From: Treponema sp.
Lineage (GTDB): Bacteria; Spirochaetota; Spirochaetia; Treponematales; Breznakiellaceae
NCBI GenBank assembly: GCA_031270205.1
Contig: JAISYA010000194.1
Span: 1 to 5,052 of the forward strand
Length of the DNA stretch: 5,052 nucleotides
Direction of reading: 5' to 3'
Below, one piece after another: positions 1 to 5,052 of this stretch. A model generated the notes under the pieces. The model ran no database searches, was not told the DNA's origin, and saw only the letters and a list, made by a program, of their open reading frames with translations. Every line of letters starts with the position of its first letter. Position 1 is the stretch's first letter. A program made the translations under genes and the position numbers.

Positions 1-1
1 A

Positions 2-955
2 TTAAAACAGCGGAAAGGACTCAAAGCCGGCGTTTTTAAGTTCCTGTATGGTTTTCATGGTATTTTGTCCCGCGGGGACGGTGACGGTCCAATATTCACT
101 GCCGTTGACTGTCCTGCGAGCCAACGCGGGGGAAAAACCGGCGTTTTTGAGCCGGTCCGATTGGGCGCGGGCGTTGGCTTCATTGCCAAAGAGGCCGGTT
201 TGCAGGGCCTTCGCGCCCGGGTCCGGGGCGGGAGAGGCCGCAGCGGAGGAAGGCGCGGCCGGGGCGACAGTGGCCGGAGCGGCGCTGAAGGAAAAACTTT
301 CCCGGCCGGGGAGGAGCAGCCAGAGGGGGCTGGGTTTCGCCGTAACGGCGGAAGCGCCACCGCTTTCGGCGGCGGCGATCCGGCTCTCAGGCGTCCGGGG
401 AAATTCGGCGAGCAGGCGGGCTTTCCACTCTTCGGCCCCGGTCTTCCAGAGCGTATAATAAATCCGGGGGCGCAATTCGGCGTATTCAGGATCATCCGCG
501 AGGGCGCTCAACGAAGAAGTGTCGCCGGAAGACCAAACCTTGAGGGATGCGTCTATATAACGGGCCGCAAGGAGAGCCGGCCCTCGAGGGCTTGAAGCGA
601 GCAGGGGCCGGAGCGCGGCGGCGGCTTTTTCCCATTCGCCCATGGCGGCAAGACAGAAAGCGCCCGCGGCCAGCGCGTTATCGCCGTTTTCGCCCTGTTC
701 CGCGGCCGCGGCCTCAAGCCAGCTTTTGGCGGCGCCCTCAATATCCCCGGAAAGCTGCCGCAGCCGGGCAAGGCGAATAAGCGCGTCCTGCCGCTCGGCC
801 GCGGAAATACCGGAACGGCTCAGGGTCTTTTCGATGTTTTGCAGTTCGGTCCCCGCGGAAATCCCCGTAACGGGGCCGCTCTGGGCATGGAGGATCGTTC
901 CCCTGATGAGGCTTAACGCCGCTACCAGCAACAAGGCGGAAAAACGAATCGGCAT
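2..955 (-). CDS. Secreted TPR-like protein with C-terminal SPOR domain
   Basis: Residues 1-24 form a signal peptide: two charged positions, a hydrophobic core (ALLLVAALSLI) and an LHA-Q cleavage site. There is no lipobox Cys. Residues about 40-190 are Ala-rich paired helices resembling degenerate TPRs (for example GDIEGAAKSWLEAAA and GEWEKAAAALRPLL). A Pro/Ala linker follows at about 223-249. Residues about 251-317 match the SPOR domain, opening with LQTGLFGNEANARAQSDRL and ending in a second KNAGFESF-like strand. SPOR domains bind peptidoglycan stripped of stem peptides, often at division sites, so a periplasmic cell-wall role is inferred; no catalytic domain is visible. I chose the ATG at 955 (317 aa) over an in-frame TTG at 979, because AAGGGA (963-968) sits 7 nt upstream and this start gives a clean signal peptide. 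The gene is complete, with TAA at 2-4. It lies 53 bp after the LapA-like gene on the same strand. The SPOR call is fairly secure; the precise function is unknown. Confidence 0.85.
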   Translation of the reverse strand: MPIRFSALLLVAALSLIRGTILHAQSGPVTGISAGTELQNIEKTLSRSGISAAERQDALIRLARLRQLSGDIEGAAKSWLEAAAAEQGENGDNALAAGAFCLAAMGEWEKAAAALRPLLASSPRGPALLAARYIDASLKVWSSGDTSSLSALADDPEYAELRPRIYYTLWKTGAEEWKARLLAEFPRTPESRIAAAESGGASAVTAKPSPLWLLLPGRESFSFSAAPATVAPAAPSSAAASPAPDPGAKALQTGLFGNEANARAQSDRLKNAGFSPALARRTVNGSEYWTVTVPAGQNTMKTIQELKNAGFESFPLF

Positions 956-1000
956 ACTATTATCCCTTACTATAGCCAAAGGCTCTTGCTTTTCCCAACC

Positions 1001-1014
1001 GTTAGTTGTTAGTT
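1001..1014. repeat. Two tandem copies of GTTAGTT
   Basis: The 7-bp unit GTTAGTT occurs twice back to back, and the right-hand copy overlaps the stop codon of the LapA-like gene. The repeat lies between that gene and the SPOR gene. Two copies are too few to call a variable tract; it is recorded only as visible structure. Confidence 0.5.
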
Positions 1015-1335
1015 GACGCCATAGGGGCCGCCTTCGGAGAAGCCGCCTCCTGAAGCGGCGGTTTCCTCACCCTTTCCCCCTTTCTTTTTGGCATTTTGCG
1101 CGGCTTCCTCTTTTCCCGCTTTGACTTTCCGCTTTACCCTGAAACTGATGATAAAGGGCAGCGCGCAGAGCATCCCCAAAGCAAACGATGAAAAGGCGGT
1201 AAGAAATACCGGCACTTCGCTGAAAGTCCGGAAACCGAAACTGATGTCGCATTTATTCCCCGGTCCCAGATTAAAGGCAATGAACACGAGGAATATACCG
1301 AAGATAATGATGAGTCCGATTAAACGCCAGGGCAT
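1009..1335 (-). CDS. Small LapA/DUF1049-like inner-membrane protein
   Basis: This 108-aa protein has two predicted membrane helices, residues about 5-23 (LIGLIIIFGIFLVFIAFNL) and 43-65 (FLTAFSSFALGMLCALPFI). A short polar segment containing DISFGF lies between them. The layout fits LapA/DUF1049 proteins: a first helix ending in Asn, a short beta-like hairpin, then a second helix with a small-residue GM/GA motif. In E. coli, LapA and LapB act in lipopolysaccharide assembly control, but many family members outside Proteobacteria have no known role, so no function is assigned. The tail (about 66-108) is first Lys/Arg-rich, then Gly/Ser-rich, and is probably cytosolic and disordered. The start is supported by AAAGGAG (1344-1350) 8 nt upstream, inside the end of miaB. 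The 16-bp overlap with miaB suggests translational coupling. The reading frame and topology are secure; the family name is moderately secure. Confidence 0.8.
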   Translation of the reverse strand: MPWRLIGLIIIFGIFLVFIAFNLGPGNKCDISFGFRTFSEVPVFLTAFSSFALGMLCALPFIISFRVKRKVKAGKEEAAQNAKKKGGKGEETAASGGGFSEGGPYGVN

Positions 1336-2672
1336 GGACGCAGCTCCTTTGCTCGAAAAGTGTTTCCCCGCAGGCTCGAAAGGGTCAGCTCCGCGAAACG
1401 GCCAATCATTGAGACAGAGCCGGGGACCGCCGCCATCTCATCCCTTTCAGTACGTGTTATTAATTCATCGGCATTTTTTCGGGAAATTCCCTCTACTAAA
1501 ACCCTTTCCCGTGAACCTATTCTGCTTTTAAGGAGCGCGGCGGTGTGTTTTTTTTGCAGGGCGATAACGCGGGAAAGCCGCTCCCTCTTTACCTCCTCGC
1601 TTATTCTGCCGGGCAGATTGAACGCGGCGGTTCCCTCACGCGGGTTGTAATGGTACATGTATGCGTAGAGAAAGCGCACCTCTTCCATCAGTTCCAGGGT
1701 CAGTTCCAGGTCTTCGCCGGTTTCCCCGGGAAAACCCACGAGAATATCCGTGGAAAGGGTGATGTCCGGCATGGCGGAGCGGATTTCCCCGATTAGATTG
1801 AGATAGCGCTCTCTGGTGTAGCCCCGGTTCATGGCGGAAAGAATCCGGTTGGAGCCATGCTGGACGCAAAGGTGAAGGTGGCGGCAAAAGACCGGGTTTT
1901 CCGCCATAACGCGGATGGTTTCGGCGGAAAAATCCCTGGGGTTGGCGGAAAGGAAGCGCACCCAGCGCACCCCGCTTCGGTCCGCTTCTTCCGCCGCCAG
2001 ACGCAAAAGCCCCGCGAAATCCAGCCCGCTTTGGGAGCCGTCCCCGTTCCAGCGGTAGCTGTTCACATTCTGCCCCAGGAGCGTAATTTCCCGTACCCCC
2101 CGCTCGCCCACCAGGCGGATTTCCCCGGCTATCAGGCGCGGGTCCCGCGAGACCTCCCTGCCCCGCACATAGGGTACAATGCAGTACGAGCAGTAATTGT
2201 CGCAGCCGTGCATGATGGGAACAAAGCTGCGGAATTGACGTTCTTCCAGGTGAGACGGGGAAAAGGAAAAAGCCGCCTGTTCGGCCAGTTCGGGAAAAGT
2301 TTCCACGCCGAGGGCTTTTTCAGCCGCTTCCAGAATGAGGGGGAACAGCGAGCGGGCCGCGGTTCCCATCACGTAATCAATCGCCGGAAAACGCGTCCGC
2401 AGATCTTTCCCCAGACGTTGGGCCATGCAGCCGGCAAGCACCAGCGTCAGGGGGCGCGCAAGCCGCTTTTTCTTGAGGGCGGCGTACAGGGCAATGCGGC
2501 CCAGCGCCCGTTTTTCCGCGGTAAGGCGCACGGAACAGGTGTTGAGGAGCACGAGGTCGGCGCTCTCCCCGTCGGCGGCGGCGGTCCAGCCCCGCTCCCG
2601 GCAGGCCAGCGCCAGGGCCGCGGACTCCGCGCTGTTCATCTGGCATCCGTAGGTTTCAAAGAAATAAGTCAT
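1320..2672 (-). CDS. miaB: MiaB, tRNA-2-methylthio-N6-isopentenyladenosine synthase
   Basis: MiaB is a cytosolic radical-SAM methylthiotransferase. It converts i6A37 (made by MiaA) to ms2i6A37 in tRNAs reading UNN codons, using two [4Fe-4S] clusters and two SAM molecules. At 450 aa the protein has normal length. The N-terminal UPF0004 domain shows the three auxiliary-cluster cysteines C10 (ETYGCQMN), C46 (NTCSVR) and C82 (AGCMAQR). The radical-SAM motif CxxxCxxC is C157, C161 and C164 (HGCDNYCSYCIVPYVRGRE). The motifs LLGQNVNSY and DILVGFPGET follow, and the C-terminal region (about 380-443) fits a TRAM RNA-binding domain. ETYGCQMN separates it from RimO (LGCPKN type) and MtaB (LGCKVN type). 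No Shine-Dalgarno is visible in the 20 nt before the ATG, but the start sits exactly at the conserved N-terminus. The gene begins 50 bp after the malic enzyme stop and overlaps the LapA-like gene by 16 bp. Nothing essential is missing. Confidence 0.97.
   Translation of the reverse strand: MTYFFETYGCQMNSAESAALALACRERGWTAAADGESADLVLLNTCSVRLTAEKRALGRIALYAALKKKRLARPLTLVLAGCMAQRLGKDLRTRFPAIDYVMGTAARSLFPLILEAAEKALGVETFPELAEQAAFSFSPSHLEERQFRSFVPIMHGCDNYCSYCIVPYVRGREVSRDPRLIAGEIRLVGERGVREITLLGQNVNSYRWNGDGSQSGLDFAGLLRLAAEEADRSGVRWVRFLSANPRDFSAETIRVMAENPVFCRHLHLCVQHGSNRILSAMNRGYTRERYLNLIGEIRSAMPDITLSTDILVGFPGETGEDLELTLELMEEVRFLYAYMYHYNPREGTAAFNLPGRISEEVKRERLSRVIALQKKHTAALLKSRIGSRERVLVEGISRKNADELITRTERDEMAAVPGSVSMIGRFAELTLSSLRGNTFRAKELRPCPGV
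1344..1350 (-). promoter_or_regulatory. Shine-Dalgarno of the LapA-like gene, inside miaB
   Basis: AAAGGAG on the minus strand ends 8 nt before the ATG at 1335. It lies within the last codons of miaB, so ribosomes finishing miaB pass over it, which fits coupled translation of the overlapping pair. Confidence 0.75.
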
Positions 2673-2722
2673 GCGCCGTTACGGTTACACGCACAATTAT
2701 GGTATCTCTCGTACGTGAAAAT

Positions 2723-4177
2723 TTATTTGCCTGCCATATCAATGGCTTTTTTCAAAGCGGCTTCCAGCAATTCGGCGGGAGGTTCGGTGATATGCCCCAG
2801 CCGCTTCATGTCTTCCACCAGACGCCTGGACGCGCTTATGTCGGCTTTTGCCTTTTCATACACCTCTTCCCAGGAAAGAGGCGCCCTGGCCACGCCTTCT
2901 TTCACCGCCTGTACCGCCACATCCGCCGCTTCACGGGCAAATACATCGGTTTCTTCCATGGTGGCAATAATATTGTCGGGGCTGATGCCGCGCTTTTCGG
3001 AAAATTCCGCGATGGAATACGCGCAGCGTATAGCCATCCCGTCGGTGATCTTCCTCGCGCGTACCAAAAGCGCGCCCTTGAGGATACCCGGAAAGCACAC
3101 CGAATTATTCACCTGGTTGGGGAAGTCGCCCCGGCCCGTAGCGACAATAAAAGCGCCTTCCTCTTTTGCCGCGTATGGCCATATCTCCGGTACCGGATTG
3201 GCGCAGGCAAATACAATGGATTTATCCGCCATGGAACGAACCCATTCGCGCTTAACCGTATCCGGTCCGGGGGTAGAAAGGGCGATAAGCACATCGGCGC
3301 CTTTCACCGCCCCGGCAATGGAAGCCGCCCTGCCGGGGTTGGTTTTTTCGCAAATTTCCCATTTCCGGTAATTCCGCTTGTCGTTTTTTATATCTTCCCT
3401 GCCGGAGTGGAGCGAGCCTTTGGAATCAAAAACGATCATTTTTGCCGGGTCTCCCCCGTCCGCAAGAATAAGCCGGGCAATGGTGGTGTTGGCGGCGCCC
3501 GCTCCCAACAGTACGATTTTTGCATCGCCGAGCTTCTTCCCCGCCAGCTTCAGGGCATTGATCAGTCCCGCCAGCGTTATACAGGCGGTACCCTGGGCAT
3601 CGTCATGCCAGACCGGAATATCGCAGACTTCCCGCAGTTCATCAAGCACACGAAAACAGTTGGGCTGACTGATATCTTCCAGATTCACCGCGCCGAAGGA
3701 GGGGGTGAGCATTTTTACAAAATTGATGATTTTTTCCGGATCGTTTTTGCCGTTCTCCCCGCGGGAATCCACGCAAAGGGCCACAGCGTCTACGCCGCCT
3801 AGGTATTTCATGAGCATGGATTTTCCTTCCATGACACCGAGGCCGCCCGGAGGAGTACAGTCACCGTCGCCCAAAACCCGCGTTGAGTCTGACACTACCG
3901 CTACCAGGTTGCCCCGGTTGGAAAGGGAGAACGAACTGTCGTTATCGTCCCGAATGGTGGTAGAAATTCGGGAAACTCCCGGCGTGTACCAGATGTTGAA
4001 CCAATTGAGGCCATAAATACCGCACTTGGGAACGGTCTGCATTTTCCCGCCGTAAAACCTATGGAATACCGCGGCCAGCTCTTTCAAAAACAGGGTCTTG
4101 GCCTGGGCCTTCATTTCTCCGGTAAACGTATCGGGGAAAAGACCGTCAAGATTTTTGAGTGATATATCGATCGACAT
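2723..4177 (-). CDS. Malic enzyme (oxaloacetate-decarboxylating malate dehydrogenase)
   Basis: This cytosolic enzyme converts L-malate to pyruvate and CO2 while reducing NAD(P)+, linking C4 acids to pyruvate and reducing power. It is a 484-aa single-module form without a fused phosphotransacetylase domain. Visible family motifs are WYTPGV with the likely catalytic Tyr64, GNLVAVVSDSTRVLG (89-103), and VMEGK with the likely catalytic Lys119. Acidic metal-binding residues lie in NLED (E167, D168) and HDDAQGTA (D192, D193). The Rossmann motif is GAGAAN (225-230), followed by ANPVPEI (326-332) and TGRGDFPNQVNN (348-359). A charged helical tail follows from about 430. Asp251 after the second Rossmann strand may favour NAD, but the cofactor cannot be fixed from this, so no maeA/maeB symbol is given. 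The start is the ATG at 4177: AGGGAGG (4183-4189) ends 5 nt before it. An in-frame GTG at 4192 overlaps that ribosome-binding site and would add MREVF, so it is unlikely. The gene has its own promoter and a structured leader, and is first in the block that continues into miaB. Confidence 0.95.
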   Translation of the reverse strand: MSIDISLKNLDGLFPDTFTGEMKAQAKTLFLKELAAVFHRFYGGKMQTVPKCGIYGLNWFNIWYTPGVSRISTTIRDDNDSSFSLSNRGNLVAVVSDSTRVLGDGDCTPPGGLGVMEGKSMLMKYLGGVDAVALCVDSRGENGKNDPEKIINFVKMLTPSFGAVNLEDISQPNCFRVLDELREVCDIPVWHDDAQGTACITLAGLINALKLAGKKLGDAKIVLLGAGAANTTIARLILADGGDPAKMIVFDSKGSLHSGREDIKNDKRNYRKWEICEKTNPGRAASIAGAVKGADVLIALSTPGPDTVKREWVRSMADKSIVFACANPVPEIWPYAAKEEGAFIVATGRGDFPNQVNNSVCFPGILKGALLVRARKITDGMAIRCAYSIAEFSEKRGISPDNIIATMEETDVFAREAADVAVQAVKEGVARAPLSWEEVYEKAKADISASRRLVEDMKRLGHITEPPAELLEAALKKAIDMAGK

Positions 4178-4182
4178 GAAAA

Positions 4183-4189
4183 CCTCCCT
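4183..4189 (-). promoter_or_regulatory. Shine-Dalgarno deciding the malic enzyme start
   Basis: The minus strand reads AGGGAGG, then TTTTC, then ATG (4177-4175). This near-perfect anti-16S match at 5 nt spacing selects the ATG at 4177 over the GTG at 4192, which lies upstream of and next to the same sequence. Confidence 0.88.
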
Positions 4190-4192
4190 CAC

Positions 4193-4233
4193 AAAAAAAG
4201 CACGGCAAAATAACCTGTTGGTTATTCCGCTGC
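4193..4233 (-). promoter_or_regulatory. Leader hairpin plus T-run, possible attenuator of malic enzyme
   Basis: Read on the minus strand, the core is a perfect 7-bp stem AATAACC / GGTTATT (4226-4220 and 4215-4209) with an AACA loop. It extends outward with GCGG pairing CCGT (one G-U wobble) across a 3-nt TTG bulge, then with GC/GC across a bulged A. The lower stem ends at 4200 and is followed directly by seven T residues (4199-4193). This is the shape of an intrinsic terminator, but it lies in the 5' leader, 3 nt before the AGGGAGG ribosome-binding site. The core and extension are seen in the sequence. Regulation by premature termination, or a simple role in translation or mRNA stability, is inference. 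No riboswitch class is recognised. Confidence 0.5.
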
Positions 4234-4290
4234 GCTCTCACTCTCTTTAGCAAACAGAATTGTGCAAAACACATTAGTTTTATACATCCA

Positions 4291-4319
4291 AGTATAACAA
4301 AGTCATTTGTAAATTGCAA
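4291..4319 (-). promoter_or_regulatory. Sigma-70-type promoter for malic enzyme
   Basis: On the minus strand TTGCAA (4319-4314) and TATACT (4296-4291) are separated by exactly 17 bp. Each hexamer matches the consensus at four or five of six positions, including the key TA...T of the -10 box. The surroundings are AT-rich compared with the genes. Transcription would start near 4284, giving a leader of about 107 nt. A weaker -10-like TATAAA lies just downstream (4284-4279), so a second start is possible. No operator was recognised. Confidence 0.65.
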
Positions 4320-4368
4320 TACAGAATACCGGCAATTCCGATTTCAAAAAGAACATGATAAAAGGAGC

Positions 4369-4627
4369 ATGGAAGGGGAAATAATAACAAGGCTGTTGGA
4401 AGGACTCAGAGAAACGGCGGGGAAGCTGCCTGACAGAAGGAAAGCCGGCAATGGGCGGAAATACGAAATGGCGGACTTTTTGATGAGTGCGCTTGCGGTG
4501 TTTTATTCGAAAGCGTCCATCCATGCTGGATTTTTAGAAGACGATGGAGGAGAGGGAGAAACGGAACAATCTCAGGACGCTGTTTTGGGTAGCGAATATC
4601 CCTGGAACCGATCAAGTGAGGAAGGTG
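4369..4627 (+). pseudogene. Transposase N-terminal fragment, frameshifted and with amber stop
   Basis: The first 48 codons read as a transposase N-terminus (LLEGLRETAGKLPDRRKAGN, then YEMADFLMSALAVFYSK). The frame then shifts by one base near 4513 and homology continues as RPSMLDF. An in-frame TAG at 4535-4537 stands where the family pattern, as I recall it, has Gln (PSMLDFQ), consistent with one C-to-T change. The frame continues as KTMEEREKRNNLRTLF and then IPGTDQVRK to about 4624. I recognise this from poorly classified DDE transposases common in spirochaetes and other anaerobes (often labelled ISNCY); the family label is tentative. The catalytic core is absent, because IS5-like sequence takes over after about 4630. 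The ATG at 4369 has AAAGGAG ending only 1 nt before it, too close for good initiation. Only about the first 85 codons of the gene survive. Confidence 0.75.
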
Positions 4628-4647
4628 CAGGACTGGAAAACCATGCT

Positions 4648-5052
4648 GAAGCCGAGGGTATCAACGGGACTTGGCTCAGTGCGGACGGATGTATGAGCAA
4701 AGCGCCTCTGGCGCAGGAAGCAGTGGGGAAAAAAATGGAAGCAAACGGCATTTGCTGGTGGATGGGATGGGGGTACCCCTGGCACTGGTAGTCACCGGGG
4801 CTAACCGGCAGGATGCATCCCAACTTGAAGCGCGGTTGGATTATTTTCAGATTGAGCGGCAGATATATTTGAAACTCCTCAATATATGTGTCTTGACAAG
4901 GGCTATAGCGGAGAGCCGGCTTTAGAGATAGTGCCTCAATTCCCGCCGAATAAATTAACCTACTTTTCAGGAAGTCTAAAAAATATCAGCGAAACGACCC
5001 GGAAGCCATAAATTCGTATCATTTTGCGGCTCTTTTTACCCGGTTTCCCCTT
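4648..5052 (+). pseudogene. IS5-superfamily (IS427-like) transposase remnant
   Basis: The fragment begins without its N-terminus at EAEGINGTWLSADGCMSKAPL, which carries the first catalytic Asp (4684-4686). Near an A7 run (4729-4735) the frame moves by -1 and continues as NGSKRHLLVDGMGVPLALVV, then TGANRQDASQLEARLD. The family's usual NPTDRG-like stretch before this point is missing, so a small deletion is likely. Between about 4865 and 4885 the frame changes again to CLDKGYSGEPALEIV (4889-4933), holding the second catalytic Asp (4895-4897). A third segment from about 4966 (FRKSKKYQRNDPEA, then HFAALF) aligns without gaps, from memory, to the usual C-terminus (FRKLLIRWEKKPEN, then HFA), but this match is weaker. 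The segment with the catalytic Glu (WVVERTHSW type) is absent between 4933 and 4966. The product cannot be active. The last residues reach the window edge. Confidence 0.8.

Larger units (their letters stand above)
4369..5052 (+). mobile_element. Degenerate mosaic of two insertion-sequence transposases
   Basis: The whole right end is transposase-derived and beyond function: two unrelated transposase fragments are joined in the same orientation, each with frame breaks. No terminal inverted repeats or target duplications could be recognised, so neither element's outer limit is defined. The right limit may lie beyond the window. The two coding remnants are described separately. Confidence 0.8.

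Noticed and set aside
48..595. Plus-strand open frames opposite the SPOR gene, one of them Gly/Arg-rich
   Set aside because: The Gly/Arg richness is simply the complement of the Ala/Pro-rich linker. The minus-strand frame has a signal peptide and a SPOR domain, so the opposite frames are shadows.
969..998. TTGGGA, 18 bp, TATAGT as a promoter just before the SPOR gene
   Set aside because: The -35 is poor and the predicted transcript would start inside or next to the ribosome-binding site. It is too weak to annotate, though it is a place to look if the SPOR gene proves to be transcribed alone.
1857..3371. A 504-codon open frame on the plus strand, opposite miaB and malic enzyme
   Set aside because: It lies wholly antisense to two strongly recognisable proteins, its translation shows no family motif, and it crosses the gap between them. 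It is an open-frame artefact of GC-rich coding DNA.
2699..3802. A 367-codon plus-strand open frame opposite malic enzyme
   Set aside because: It is antisense to the conserved malic enzyme frame, with no recognisable domain or good ribosome-binding site. It is a shadow.
4178..4192. GTG start at 4192 for the malic enzyme, adding MREVF
   Set aside because: The extra codons are the Shine-Dalgarno sequence itself. The ATG at 4177 has ideal spacing, and nothing upstream of 4192 would serve as a ribosome-binding site.
4261..4300. Plus-strand promoter for the transposase remnant (TATACA or TATAAC as -10)
   Set aside because: No -35 of reasonable quality lies at 16-18 bp from either -10 candidate, and the target gene is dead.
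1..5052. CRISPR array, tRNA or rRNA genes, toxin-antitoxin or defence system
   Set aside because: No regularly spaced repeats, cloverleaf-like sequence, rRNA motif or defence-gene domain was seen on either strand.

Overview
The window is a block of four minus-strand genes (positions 2 to 4177), a short control region (4178 to 4368), and a stretch of decayed plus-strand transposase sequence (4369 to the right edge). In order of transcription the minus-strand genes are a malic enzyme, the tRNA methylthiotransferase miaB, a small two-helix membrane protein of LapA/DUF1049 type, and a secreted protein with a C-terminal SPOR domain. The gaps are 50 bp, a 16 bp overlap and 53 bp. No convincing terminator lies between them, so co-transcription from the promoter in front of the malic enzyme is plausible, at least in part.

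The organism is probably a GC-rich Gram-negative-type bacterium. A signal peptide followed by a TPR-like region, a Pro/Ala linker and a SPOR domain points to a peptidoglycan-binding envelope protein. The overall style (SPOR protein, LapA-like protein, this malic enzyme subfamily and degenerate transposases) reminds me of spirochaetes, especially the GC-rich termite-gut Treponema group. That is recognition from memory, not something the window proves.

The control region is the best-structured non-coding part. On the minus strand it has a near-consensus sigma-70-type promoter (TTGCAA, 17 bp, TATACT), then a leader of about 107 nt. The leader holds a bulged hairpin followed immediately by seven T residues, then a strong Shine-Dalgarno sequence 5 nt before the malic enzyme ATG. 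The hairpin plus T-run looks like an intrinsic terminator placed just ahead of the ribosome-binding site, so a leader attenuator is a reasonable hypothesis.

The right 680 bp are a transposon graveyard. The first 270 bp encode the N-terminus of one transposase family, broken by a frameshift and an in-frame amber codon. The remainder encodes an IS5-superfamily (IS427-like) transposase that lacks its N-terminus, has at least two frame breaks, and has lost the segment expected to carry the catalytic Glu. The two families are joined within about 30 bp, giving a chimeric dead remnant.

I see no evidence of a novel multi-gene system. The observations most worth following are the malic enzyme leader hairpin and the mosaic transposase remnant next to its promoter.
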